Assembly (NCBI RefSeq): GCF_009846525.1
Contig: NZ_CP024621.1
Coordinates: forward strand, 620,001 to 684,000
Source: Halomonas meridiana
GTDB taxonomy: Bacteria; Pseudomonadota; Gammaproteobacteria; Pseudomonadales; Halomonadaceae
Length of the DNA: 64,000 nucleotides
Direction: 5' to 3'
Part shown: positions 1 through 7,858 of the stretch, in pieces
Layout: each line of letters opens with the position of its first letter
How positions within the stretch are numbered: position 1 is the stretch's first letter
Notes under the pieces: generated by a model
What the model saw: only the letters and a program-made list of their open reading frames with translations
The model's database searches: none
What the model was told of the DNA's origin: nothing
Made by a program: the position numbers and the translations under genes

Positions 1-884
1 CCCATCACCAGCGCGGTGCCCTGAATCATCGGCACATCCCGAGCCACGATGGCGTGAACCAGGGCGTGGCCGATGCCCGGCCAGGCAAACAGGGTTTCCA
101 CTACCACCACGCCTTCAATCAGGTAAACGAACTGCACGCCCAGGTACGCCACCACGGGCACCGAGGCGTTGCGCAGGCCGTGGCGCCAAAAGCTTTGCCG
201 TGCGCTGAGGCCTTTGGTGTGAGAAAAGGCGTAGTAAGCGGAATGCGAAACGTCCGCCATGGCGTTACGCGCCACGCGGCTGGAAACGGCAGCCAAACCC
301 AGCGCTAACGTTAGCGCAGGCAGCACGGTGTGTGCGGCACCGTCATGGCCTGCGGCGGGTAGCCAGCCCAGCGTGACCGCAAACAGCATGATCAGTAACA
401 GCCCCACGGCAAAAGCGGGCAGGGCGCGCAAAACGCTGGCGGCCACTTCACTCACGCGATCCAATACGCCACCGGGTTTGCGCCCTGCGGCCAGGCCCAG
501 CGGTGGGCCAATCAGCAGCGAGAGCAGCACCGCGATCACGGCCAGGCTGAGCGAGTGGCCTAGCTGGTGGTAAAGCTCCTGTATCACCGGGCGGCCGCTC
601 ACCAGCGAGCGGCCTAAATCCAGCTGCAGCAAGTCCCACAGCCAGCCTGCATACGCGCTCAGCCCCGGCTGGTCGAGCGCCAGCTCCGCCCGCACGGCTT
701 CCGCCGCCGCTCCGTCGACCATATCGTGACCATAGCGCCCGGCCGCAATGCGGTAGGCCATATCCCCCGGTAGGGTGCGGGTGAGAACGAAGGTCAGCGT
801 GCCAACTAGCCACGCCACTAACCCCGCCTGAAAAAGCCGCGACAGCAGCAGGTGGCTAAGCCCTTGGTTTGCGCGTGAGATCAC
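1..884 (-). CDS. ABC transporter permease, DppB/OppB type (3' end cut by window)
   Basis: Inner-membrane permease of a peptide/nickel-type (family 5) ABC importer. The frame is open from a GTG at 884 to the window edge. The N-terminal part reads SRLFQAGLVAWLVGTLTFVL followed by TRTLPGD, the usual first helix and TxxPGD start of DppB/NikB proteins. Near the edge it reads HAIVARDVPMIQG, matching the conserved RDxPxIQG motif late in the family, so only a short C-terminal tail is missing. GTG 884 overlaps the TGA of the upstream binding-protein gene (GTGA), implying translational coupling. The substrate cannot be read from the permease; the Zur-like box before the operon suggests zinc or a metal-chelate. 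Confidence 0.85.
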   Translation of the reverse strand, partial: MISRANQGLSHLLLSRLFQAGLVAWLVGTLTFVLTRTLPGDMAYRIAAGRYGHDMVDGAAAEAVRAELALDQPGLSAYAGWLWDLLQLDLGRSLVSGRPVIQELYHQLGHSLSLAVIAVLLSLLIGPPLGLAAGRKPGGVLDRVSEVAASVLRALPAFAVGLLLIMLFAVTLGWLPAAGHDGAAHTVLPALTLALGLAAVSSRVARNAMADVSHSAYYAFSHTKGLSARQSFWRHGLRNASVPVVAYLGVQFVYLIEGVVVVETLFAWPGIGHALVHAIVARDVPMIQGTALVM

Positions 885-2416
885 TCTGCCCACTCCAGTT
901 GGTCAATGCGGTAGCTGCGCTCTAGCGGGTCGATAGAGAAGCCCTCCAACTGCTGGTTCACCGCCGCCGTCTGCTGATACCAGGCGATGGGAATGAGCGG
1001 CATTTCTTGATGCAGGCGTTCGGCCACGAGCGGCGCTAGATCCATAAGCGTCTGCTCATCGGTGGCTTGGCGAAGGGTGTCGAGCCACTGAGCAACGTCT
1101 TCATCGCGCCAGTTCATGGTGCCCCAGTCGCCGCCCATGGCGTCTGGGTCGCTGCCAATATCGTCTAGCAGCGAGCCCAGCGGGTTCGGTACCAAGCCAT
1201 AGTTGCGGCCCGATAGACCCACTTCCAGGCTGTCGTCGTGGTGGCCAGAGGGAATCTCGCTGGCGTTGGTCACAGCGACTTCCAGCGCCACGCCAATCTC
1301 CTGCCACTGGCTTTGCAGGGCGGTGGCCACCAGCGGAAGCTCAGGACGGTCGGCGTAGGTGCGCAGGGTCAGCGCGAAAGGCTCGCCATCGCGCTCCAGC
1401 ATACCGTTGCTGCCCGTCTGCCAGCCGAGTTCTGCTAGCAGCACCTTGGCGCCCTCTACATCTTGGGCAGTGCTGGCCTCTAGGCCCAGGTGCCACGGCC
1501 CTAGGCTGGCTGGAAAGAGTTCAGCCGCGGCAGCCTCTGGCGTGCGCAGCAGGCCGGCGGCAATGCCTTGCCGGTCAATCGCCATGCTCAGCGCTTGGCG
1601 GGCGCGGGCATCGTCCAGTAACGCGTGTCCGGCGTTGAGCTTCAGCATGATCGTGCGCGGCAGCGGTTCGCTATGCAGCGTTAAGCGGGCATTGCGGGAG
1701 AGCCGCGCTTGGCTGGCGGGGTCGATGGTAAACACGATATCCGCATCGCCGCTCTCCGCCATTAACGCGCGGGTTTCGCCACGGCTCACGGCGAGATAGC
1801 TGGCGCTGGCAATGGCGGGCGCGCCGCCCCAGTAGTTATCAAACCGCGTCACGGTCAGGCGTTGGGGCGGGCTTAGCTCCTCGACTTGGTAAGGGCCGCT
1901 GCCGATCATAGCGACGACATCGCCCTGCGCATCGAACGCAGCTTCCGCGAGAATCAGCGCCGTCGAGTGGGCCAGCAGCGCAGGCAGCGGCGAGAAGGGG
2001 CTATCAAGCGCGATCACCACGTCACGTCCATCCGCGCTCATTTGGCGAATGGGGGCGCTGTCGAGAATGCCGGGCTTGGCCAGCGCGGCTTCCAGGCTCG
2101 TCAGCACCGCGTCAGCCGTAACCGCGCTGCCGTCATGGAACGTCGCGCCTTCACGAAGGGTAAAGCGCCACGTCAAACCGTTATCCGATACCTGCCACTC
2201 AGTGGCAAGCCCCGGGGCAAGCTGGCCGTCGGCATCGGTGTCCACCAAGGTTTCCGCTACGCGCATACGGCCAAATACGTAGCCGGAGGTGGCTGGGTTG
2301 GCGCTCTTGATTTCCCAAGGGGCGACGATATCCAGCCGTTGGTCAGCCGCCCAAAGCGAAGAGGCGGTCGGCAAAGCAAGCAGTAGGGTAACCCCCGCAG
2401 CGAAGGCGCGCTTCAT
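881..2416 (-). CDS. ABC transporter substrate-binding protein, family 5 (peptide/nickel type)
   Basis: Periplasmic binding protein of 511 residues, normal for the SBP_bac_5 family (DppA/OppA/NikA). Residues 1-23 form a signal peptide ending AADQ. The body has the family pattern LAPGLATEWQVSDNGLTWRF followed by LREGATFHDGS near residue 90. It is first in a leftward operon and overlaps the permease by 4 nt. A Zur-like palindrome lies about 25-38 bp upstream of the start. Zinc-responsive control would suit a binding protein for zinc, nickel or a metallophore complex better than one for nutritional peptides, but this is inference. Family assignment is firm and ligand assignment is weak. Confidence 0.88.
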   Translation of the reverse strand: MKRAFAAGVTLLLALPTASSLWAADQRLDIVAPWEIKSANPATSGYVFGRMRVAETLVDTDADGQLAPGLATEWQVSDNGLTWRFTLREGATFHDGSAVTADAVLTSLEAALAKPGILDSAPIRQMSADGRDVVIALDSPFSPLPALLAHSTALILAEAAFDAQGDVVAMIGSGPYQVEELSPPQRLTVTRFDNYWGGAPAIASASYLAVSRGETRALMAESGDADIVFTIDPASQARLSRNARLTLHSEPLPRTIMLKLNAGHALLDDARARQALSMAIDRQGIAAGLLRTPEAAAAELFPASLGPWHLGLEASTAQDVEGAKVLLAELGWQTGSNGMLERDGEPFALTLRTYADRPELPLVATALQSQWQEIGVALEVAVTNASEIPSGHHDDSLEVGLSGRNYGLVPNPLGSLLDDIGSDPDAMGGDWGTMNWRDEDVAQWLDTLRQATDEQTLMDLAPLVAERLHQEMPLIPIAWYQQTAAVNQQLEGFSIDPLERSYRIDQLEWAE

Positions 2417-2441
2417 AAGGAACTCCTGATGGGTTTAAAAA

Positions 2442-2454
2442 GTTATTTTATAAC
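2442..2454. promoter_or_regulatory. Zur-like operator before the ABC importer operon
   Basis: GTTATTTTATAAC is a 13-bp palindrome centred on T2448. It matches the gammaproteobacterial Zur core GTTATANTATAAC at 12 of 13 positions. It lies just upstream of the ABC binding-protein gene at 2416, in the AT-rich gap shared with divergent truC. A second Zur-like core sits at 20836-20848. Confidence 0.6.
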
Positions 2455-2623
2455 GTAACGATTAGCTTGGGTAGGTTTGTGAATGTCATTCTCATTTACC
2501 CAGTGGATGACATTAGCGCGCCAAGTCGCGACAATAGCCCGCGATTCCACATCTCTGTTTTATGCCCCTTTTTCACGTTTCTGTTTCATGCCCAAATGCT
2601 CTGCCTATGTATCAAGGAGTTCC

Positions 2624-3397
2624 ATGCAGCCACTCAACATCCTTTATCAGGATGAGCATCTTGTAGCGGTGCATAAGCCGTCAGGCCTGTTAGTGCACCG
2701 CTCAGCGCTGGCGCGTGGGGAAACCGAGTTCCTGCTTCAGCGCCTGCGCGACCAGCTCGGCAAGCGGGTCTACCCGGTGCACCGGCTGGACCGGCCCACC
2801 TCCGGCGTGATGGTGTTTGGCCTCTCCTCCGAGGCGGCCGCCCTGCTGAGCGAAGGGTTTAGCGAACGCCAGGTAGAGAAGCGCTACCTAGCGGTGGTGC
2901 GCGGCAAAGCACCGGAGCAGGAGCGGTTGGATTACCCGTTACGGGAGGAGGACGGCACGCGGCCCAAGGCGGAAATGCCCGCCATGCCCGCGATGACCGA
3001 TATTCGCCGCTTGGATAGCGTCGAGCTGCCGGTACAGGTAGACCGCTACCCCGTCGCGCGCTACTCGCTGGTGGAAGCACGGCCGCTGACTGGGCGACGG
3101 CACCAAATTCGCCGCCACTTATCCCGCCGTGGCTACCCGATCATTGGCGACGCCAAGCACGGCAAAAGTGTCCACAACCGCTTTTTTGCCGAGCAGCTGG
3201 CCGCCCCGCGGCTGCTGCTCGCCGCGACCTATTTAGCGTTTGATCACCCGCTGCTGGATAAGCGCATTCAGCTCAGCTGCGCCGTGGATGAGACGATGAA
3301 AAATCTGTTCGAGCAGTTTGGCTGGCAGGGGCATTTACCTCTAGATAGCGTGCGAACGCCGCCCATTGCCACGCCTTCTGCCCTGCAAGCACTGTGA
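2624..3397 (+). CDS. truC: tRNA pseudouridine(65) synthase TruC
   Basis: RluA-family pseudouridine synthase of 257 residues that modifies U65 of some tRNAs. The catalytic motif HRLDRPTSGV (Asp in HRLD) is at residues 43-52. TGRRHQIRRHL and PIIGDAKHG are further family motifs. The N-terminus LNILYQDEHLVAVHKPSG and the C-terminal QFGW segment match Escherichia coli TruC closely. I place the start at ATG 2624 because AAGGAG lies 5-8 nt upstream; the frame stays open further upstream but that part resembles no family sequence. The stop overlaps the next gene's GTG by 4 nt, pairing two tRNA-modification genes. Confidence 0.92.
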   Translation: MQPLNILYQDEHLVAVHKPSGLLVHRSALARGETEFLLQRLRDQLGKRVYPVHRLDRPTSGVMVFGLSSEAAALLSEGFSERQVEKRYLAVVRGKAPEQERLDYPLREEDGTRPKAEMPAMPAMTDIRRLDSVELPVQVDRYPVARYSLVEARPLTGRRHQIRRHLSRRGYPIIGDAKHGKSVHNRFFAEQLAAPRLLLAATYLAFDHPLLDKRIQLSCAVDETMKNLFEQFGWQGHLPLDSVRTPPIATPSALQAL

Positions 3398-4254
3398 GCC
3401 TGCCCATGTCATTGAATGAATCCACGACGTCTTCTAGCGATTATGACTTCCGCTTTGGCGGTATTCGACGCCTCTACGGCCAGCGTGCGGCGCAGGCATT
3501 TCGCCGTGCCCATGTGGTGGTGGTTGGGGTTGGCGGCGTGGGCAGTTGGACGGTCGAGGCGCTCGCCCGCTCGGGCATCGGCAAGCTTACGCTGATCGAT
3601 TTGGACGACGTGTGTGTCTCTAACGTCAACCGCCAGCTCCACGCGCTGGATGGCACGATTGGCCAGCCTAAAGTAGACGTGCTGGCCGAGCGCTGCCGCC
3701 TGATTGCCCCCGAGCTCGAGGTCATCGCGGATACCGCCTTCGTCACGCCCACCAATCTGGCCGAGCGCATTCCTGAGGATGCCGACCATGTGGTGGATGC
3801 CATTGATAGCGTGATTGCCAAAGCGGCGCTGATCGCTTGGTGCAAGCGACGCAAAATCCCGATTACCGTGACCGGCGCAGCGGGCGGACAAACCGACCCC
3901 ACGCGTATTCAAGTGGCGGATTTGACCCGCACCGAGCACGACCCGCTGCTCTCCAAAGTGCGCTCGCGGCTGCGCCGGGATTACGGCTTCTCCCGCAACC
4001 CCAAGCGGCGCTTTTCGGTGGAGTGTGTCTACTCCGACGAGCAGTTGATCTATCCCGGCGCCGACGGCGAAGTGTGCCTGCAAAAGCCTGGCAGCAACGA
4101 GGTTACACGGCTGGACTGCGCCTCCGGCTTTGGCGCGGCGACCTTTCTCACCGGCACCTTTGGCTTCGTGGCCGCCTCCAGAGTACTGGAGCGCCTCGCC
4201 AAAAAAGCGAATCAGCCCGCCGCCACTCAAGCCATTCAAGAGGAAAACGAATGA
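3394..4254 (+). CDS. tcdA: tRNA threonylcarbamoyladenosine dehydratase TcdA
   Basis: E1-like (ThiF/MoeB fold) enzyme that converts t6A37 of tRNA to its cyclic form in an ATP-dependent dehydration. The Rossmann ATP-binding motif GVGGVGSW is near residue 45, followed by TLIDLDDVCVSNVNRQ, which binds ATP. VTGAAGGQTDPTRI and the CxxxSG-like DCASGFGAATF tail fit TcdA/CsdL. Length of 286 residues is typical. The start is GTG 3394 (coupled to truC) or ATG 3406 in the same frame; neither has a clear ribosome site. It overlaps the next gene by ATGA. The sulfur-relay genes csdA/csdE often found nearby are absent. Confidence 0.92.
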   Translation: MSLPMSLNESTTSSSDYDFRFGGIRRLYGQRAAQAFRRAHVVVVGVGGVGSWTVEALARSGIGKLTLIDLDDVCVSNVNRQLHALDGTIGQPKVDVLAERCRLIAPELEVIADTAFVTPTNLAERIPEDADHVVDAIDSVIAKAALIAWCKRRKIPITVTGAAGGQTDPTRIQVADLTRTEHDPLLSKVRSRLRRDYGFSRNPKRRFSVECVYSDEQLIYPGADGEVCLQKPGSNEVTRLDCASGFGAATFLTGTFGFVAASRVLERLAKKANQPAATQAIQEENE

Positions 4255-4469
4255 CCACTCCCGTTCCCGGTATTTACCGCCACTACAAAGGCAGCCTGTA
4301 CGAAGTGGTGGGCACCGCCCAGCACAGCGAAAGCGAAGAGCCGCTAGTGGTCTACCGCGCGCTCTACGGTGACTACGGCCTCTGGGTGCGCCCGCTAGCG
4401 ATGTTTACGGAGAGCGTGACGAAAGAGGGGGACACCCAGCCGCGCTTTGCGTTGGAGAAGGCGTTTTAG
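4251..4469 (+). CDS. DUF1653 small protein
   Basis: 72-residue protein of the DUF1653 family. The pattern GIYRHYKGSLYEVVG, then LVVYRALYGDYGLWVRPLAMF, covers nearly the whole chain and is typical of this family of small folded proteins. The function is not established. ATG 4251 overlaps the tcdA stop (ATGA), so it is translated as the third gene of the truC-tcdA operon. A strong terminator follows 37 nt after the stop. Confidence 0.85.
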   Translation: MTTPVPGIYRHYKGSLYEVVGTAQHSESEEPLVVYRALYGDYGLWVRPLAMFTESVTKEGDTQPRFALEKAF

Positions 4470-4505
4470 CCCGTATCGATTGCGCCACTAGTGCTCTTAT
4501 GGATT

Positions 4506-4538
4506 GCCGCCCCCTGTTGTCAGGGAGGCGGCATTTTT
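4506..4538 (+). terminator. Rho-independent terminator after truC-tcdA-DUF1653
   Basis: GCCGCC and CCTG pair with CAGG and GGCGGC around a TTGT loop, followed by ATTTTTAT. It ends the truC operon and separates it from the sulfur module at 4637. Confidence 0.8.
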
Positions 4539-4636
4539 ATGGTGGTGATTGCTTATATTTCATAATAATCTATCTTTATAACAATAATTGGCGCGTAGGC
4601 GTCAAGCATACATACTCACGTATCTAGGAGATAAGC

Positions 4637-5545
4637 ATGAAGACCTTCGCCCTATCTCAAAGCACCGGTGCGGGGTCACCCGACGTGGCGGGCTTTTTTG
4701 ATCCGCGCACTTTCAGCGTTCAATACATCGTCAGCGACCCCGCTACCCAGCAGTGCGCGATTATTGACCCGGTGCTGGATTTCGACGAGAAATCCGGCGC
4801 AACGGCGACTTTCTGCGCTGATGCGTTGCTGAAATATATCAAGGAAGAGGGACTGACAGTGGCGTGGATTCTGGATACGCACCCCCACGCGGATCACTTT
4901 TCAGCAGCCCAGTACCTAAAAGAAAAAACCGGCGCGCCGACGGCGATTGGCCAGTACGTCACCCAAGTGCAGGCCCTGTGGAAGGAGATTTATCACTGGC
5001 CCGAGATGCCGACCGATGGCCGCCAGTGGGACACGCTGTTTGTGGAGGGCGATACGTTTGCCATTGGAGAACTCAGCGCCTGCGTGCTGCACTCGCCTGG
5101 TCATACGCTGGCCTCCATCACCTACGTCATCGGTGATGCTGCCTTTGTGCATGACACCCTGTTTCAGCCTGATTTTGGGACGGCGCGCGCCGATTTTCCC
5201 GGTGGGGATGCCAAGTCTCTATGGGACTCCATTCAGCAGATTCTCACGCTGCCGGACGATACGCGGCTGTTCACCGGCCACGACTATATGCCCGATGGCC
5301 GTGAGCCAACGTGGCAGAGCAGCGTCGATGAGCAGCGAGCCAACAACCCGCACTTGGTTGGCAAAAGCGAGGAGGCGTACATCGCCCTGCGCCACCAGCG
5401 GGATAGCGAGCTACCCATGCCCAAGCTGATTTTGCACGCGCTGCAGGTGAATACTCGCGGTGGCCGTTTACCGGAACCAGAAGCCAACGGCAAGCGCTAT
5501 CTGAAAATACCCCTGGATGCCCTGGAAGGTGCGGCCTGGGATTGA
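4637..5545 (+). CDS. MBL-fold metallo-hydrolase, persulfide dioxygenase/Blh-like
   Basis: Metallo-beta-lactamase-fold protein of 302 residues in the glyoxalase II/persulfide dioxygenase group. Metal ligands are visible: THPHADH (HxHxDH) near residue 82, H in HSPGHT near 155, D in VHDTLF near 172 and H in LFTGHDY near 217. It resembles the hydrolase half of Blh in BigR operons, where MBL and DUF442 domains are fused; here they are separate adjacent genes. The likely role is sulfide or glutathione-persulfide handling, inferred from family and neighbours. ATG 4637 has AGGAGAT just upstream. No ArsR-type BigR gene is adjacent. Confidence 0.85.
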   Translation: MKTFALSQSTGAGSPDVAGFFDPRTFSVQYIVSDPATQQCAIIDPVLDFDEKSGATATFCADALLKYIKEEGLTVAWILDTHPHADHFSAAQYLKEKTGAPTAIGQYVTQVQALWKEIYHWPEMPTDGRQWDTLFVEGDTFAIGELSACVLHSPGHTLASITYVIGDAAFVHDTLFQPDFGTARADFPGGDAKSLWDSIQQILTLPDDTRLFTGHDYMPDGREPTWQSSVDEQRANNPHLVGKSEEAYIALRHQRDSELPMPKLILHALQVNTRGGRLPEPEANGKRYLKIPLDALEGAAWD

Positions 5546-5574
5546 GGTTATCCAAACCAAGAGGAGGTGTGGTC

Positions 5575-6003
5575 ATGCAAACGAAGCCATTGGAGCCAAG
5601 CGTTGAGATCACCTCAGCGCTGACAGTGGATGAGTTGGAAGAGGTAAAAGCCCGTGGTTTTCACGCGGTGGTGTGTAACCGCATGGAGGGTGAGAGCGAG
5701 GACTTTCCCGACGAGGCGCGCTACCGCGAAAAGGCCGAGCAGCTTGGGCTTGCCTGGGTGCATATCCCCGTGAAGCCAGGCGAGTACAGCGAAGCTGACA
5801 TTCGCGCCTTTGCTGAAGCGCTCCAGCAGCTGCCGCGCCCGCTATTGGCATTTTGCCGCTCAGGTAAGCGGGCCACGCACCTGTGGGCCTACGCCAAGCG
5901 TCAGCACGAGCAGTGCGATTTGGCGGAGCTGTTTGCGGCGGCCCATGCGGCAGGGGTTGACTTGGAAGATCAGCGCCATGGCCTTGAACGAAGCGCCCAA
6001 TAA
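5575..6003 (+). CDS. DUF442 (TIGR01244) rhodanese/phosphatase-like protein
   Basis: 142-residue stand-alone domain of the DUF442/TIGR01244 family. It starts EITSALTVDELEEVKARGFHAVVCNR. The active-site loop is FCRSGKRA, a CxxGxR-like signature whose Cys could carry a persulfide. The same domain is fused to an MBL domain in Blh proteins, so the separate genes here support a shared job in sulfur transfer. The start is ATG 5575 with GGAGGT 9 nt upstream; the frame extends to TTG 5542 but without a ribosome site. A 69-nt gap leads to the SulP gene. Confidence 0.8.
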   Translation: MQTKPLEPSVEITSALTVDELEEVKARGFHAVVCNRMEGESEDFPDEARYREKAEQLGLAWVHIPVKPGEYSEADIRAFAEALQQLPRPLLAFCRSGKRATHLWAYAKRQHEQCDLAELFAAAHAAGVDLEDQRHGLERSAQ

Positions 6004-6072
6004 AAAGCGAAGACGCGTGAAACCCTAGTACGAAGGCCCCGTATCAGCAGATACCTATTATGAGACTGCATC

Positions 6073-7806
6073 ATGATCATTGAGCGATGGGTGCCGCTAA
6101 TCGGCTGGCTGCGAACGTATCATCGGGGCTTGCTCACGCGGGATGTGCTTGCCGCAGTCATCGTCACGCTGATGCTGGTGCCGCAAGCGCTGGCCTACGC
6201 CATGCTGGCAGGGTTGCCGCCGGAAATGGGGCTCTATGCCAGCATGCTGCCGCTGGTGCTGTACGCCATCTTTGGCACCAGCGCGAGTTTGGCCGTAGGG
6301 CCGGTGGCGGTGGCAGCACTGATGACGGCCTCGGCGCTGAGCAGTTTTGCCGCGCCGGGCAGCCCGGAATATATCGGTGCGGCGCTGGTGCTGGCCGCGC
6401 TCTCTGGACTGATCCTTATCGCCATGGGCGTGCTTCGGCTGGGCTTTTTAGTCAACTTTCTCAGCCATCCGGTGATCTCCGGGTTTGTGACTGCCTCGGG
6501 GATTTTGATCGCGATCAGCCAGTTGAAGCACCTTTTTGGGGTCGAAGCATCCGGCCATAACGTGGTGGAACTGCTGCAAGCGCTATTGGGCCAGTGGCAG
6601 CAGGTGAATGTCATAACGCTGCTCATTGGCCTTGGCGTTTGGGCGTATCTATGGGTGTGTCGCAAGCACCTGAATGGCTGGCTGACCAAGCTGGGAATAC
6701 CTGCCAGTTGGGCAGGGTTAATGGTGAAAGCCGCGCCTATTTCGGCCGTGGTAGTGACCACGCTGTTGGCATGGGGTTTCCAACTAGAGCAGCGCGGGGT
6801 CGATTTGGTGGGCTTTGTGCCTAGTGGCCTGCCTGCCATGACGCTGCCGAGTCTGGATCAATCGCTGTGGCTCGGTCTGCTCCCGGCGGCGCTGCTGATC
6901 AGTTTGGTAGGGTTTGTAGAGTCGGTGTCCGTGGCGCAGACCCTGGCCGCCAAGCGCCGTCAGCGTATTGACCCTAACCAAGAGCTGATTGCGCTCGGCA
7001 TGGCGAATCTTGGCGCTGGCGTTAGCGGCGGCTCGCCGGTGTCGGGCGGTTTTTCGCGCTCGGTGGTCAATTTTGAAGCCGGGGCAGCAACGCCGCTGGC
7101 GGGGGCGTTTACCGCGCTTGGGATTGTGTTGACCACGCTGCTACTCACTGACTTACTGGCCTTTTTACCCACCGTCACGCTGGCCGCCACGATTATCGTG
7201 GCAGTGGGGACATTGATTGATTTGCCTGCGGTAAAGCGGACCTGGCAATACTCCCGCAGCGACGGGGTGGCGATGGTCGCTACTTTGCTGCTGACCCTTC
7301 TGCACAGCGTGGAAGTGGGCATTATCAGCGGGGTGGTGCTCTCGCTGGGGCTACACCTTTACCGCACCAGCCAGCCCCATAGTGCGGTGGTAGGGCGGGT
7401 ACCGGGCACCGAGCATTTCCGTAACGTGAAGCGCCATCAGGTCGAAACCGACGATCATGTCGCCATGCTGCGCATCGATGAAAGCCTCTATTTTGCCAAC
7501 GCCCGCTATCTTGAAGATACCGTCATGGCGCTGGCCGCCCGCTCGCCGTCGATCAAGCACATTGTGCTCACCTGTCAGGCAGTGAATGTCATCGATGCTT
7601 CGGCCCTGGAGAGCCTGGAGGCGATCAACGGTCGGCTGAAAGACGCCGGTGCCATGCTCCACTTGGCCGAAGTGAAAGGCCCGGTGATGGATCGCCTAAC
7701 GCACACGGCGTTCTACCACGAGCTCACCGGCCAAGTGTTCTTTACCACCTATGACGCTTGGCAAGCGTTGGCGCATCCGAGGTTGGATAGTGCGGTATCG
7801 GTTTGA
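6073..7806 (+). CDS. SulP family inorganic anion transporter with STAS domain
   Basis: Membrane transporter of 577 residues. Residues about 1-430 are hydrophobic with the SulP start VTLMLVPQALAYAMLAGLPPE; residues about 455-560 form the cytoplasmic STAS domain (VNVIDASALESLEAIN). SulP proteins carry sulfate, bicarbonate or other anions. Position behind an MBL and a DUF442 gene on the same strand suggests import or export of a sulfur oxyanion, possibly sulfite, formed by the upstream enzymes, though bicarbonate cannot be excluded. It is the last gene of the module; a hairpin follows between it and the convergent FAD gene. Confidence 0.9.
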   Translation: MIIERWVPLIGWLRTYHRGLLTRDVLAAVIVTLMLVPQALAYAMLAGLPPEMGLYASMLPLVLYAIFGTSASLAVGPVAVAALMTASALSSFAAPGSPEYIGAALVLAALSGLILIAMGVLRLGFLVNFLSHPVISGFVTASGILIAISQLKHLFGVEASGHNVVELLQALLGQWQQVNVITLLIGLGVWAYLWVCRKHLNGWLTKLGIPASWAGLMVKAAPISAVVVTTLLAWGFQLEQRGVDLVGFVPSGLPAMTLPSLDQSLWLGLLPAALLISLVGFVESVSVAQTLAAKRRQRIDPNQELIALGMANLGAGVSGGSPVSGGFSRSVVNFEAGAATPLAGAFTALGIVLTTLLLTDLLAFLPTVTLAATIIVAVGTLIDLPAVKRTWQYSRSDGVAMVATLLLTLLHSVEVGIISGVVLSLGLHLYRTSQPHSAVVGRVPGTEHFRNVKRHQVETDDHVAMLRIDESLYFANARYLEDTVMALAARSPSIKHIVLTCQAVNVIDASALESLEAINGRLKDAGAMLHLAEVKGPVMDRLTHTAFYHELTGQVFFTTYDAWQALAHPRLDSAVSV

Positions 7807-7817
7807 CAAAATGTGCC

Positions 7818-7846
7818 GCACACCACCCGGGAAGCGAGTGGTGTGC
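7818..7846. terminator. Hairpin between convergent genes
   Basis: GCACACCAC pairs with GTGGTGTGC across an 11-nt loop between the stops of the SulP gene and the convergent FAD gene. There is no T-tract on either side, so termination is uncertain. Confidence 0.45.
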
Positions 7847-7858
7847 CATTCATGCAGG

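Noticed and set aside
2483..2623. Upstream in-frame extension of truC
   Set aside because: ATG 2624 has AAGGAG and matches TruC; the extension has no family similarity and would overlap the Zur-like promoter region.
3409..4239. Long minus-strand open frame of 276 codons
   Set aside because: It is antisense to tcdA, whose sequence is fully family-typical; the antisense protein has no motif and reflects high GC.
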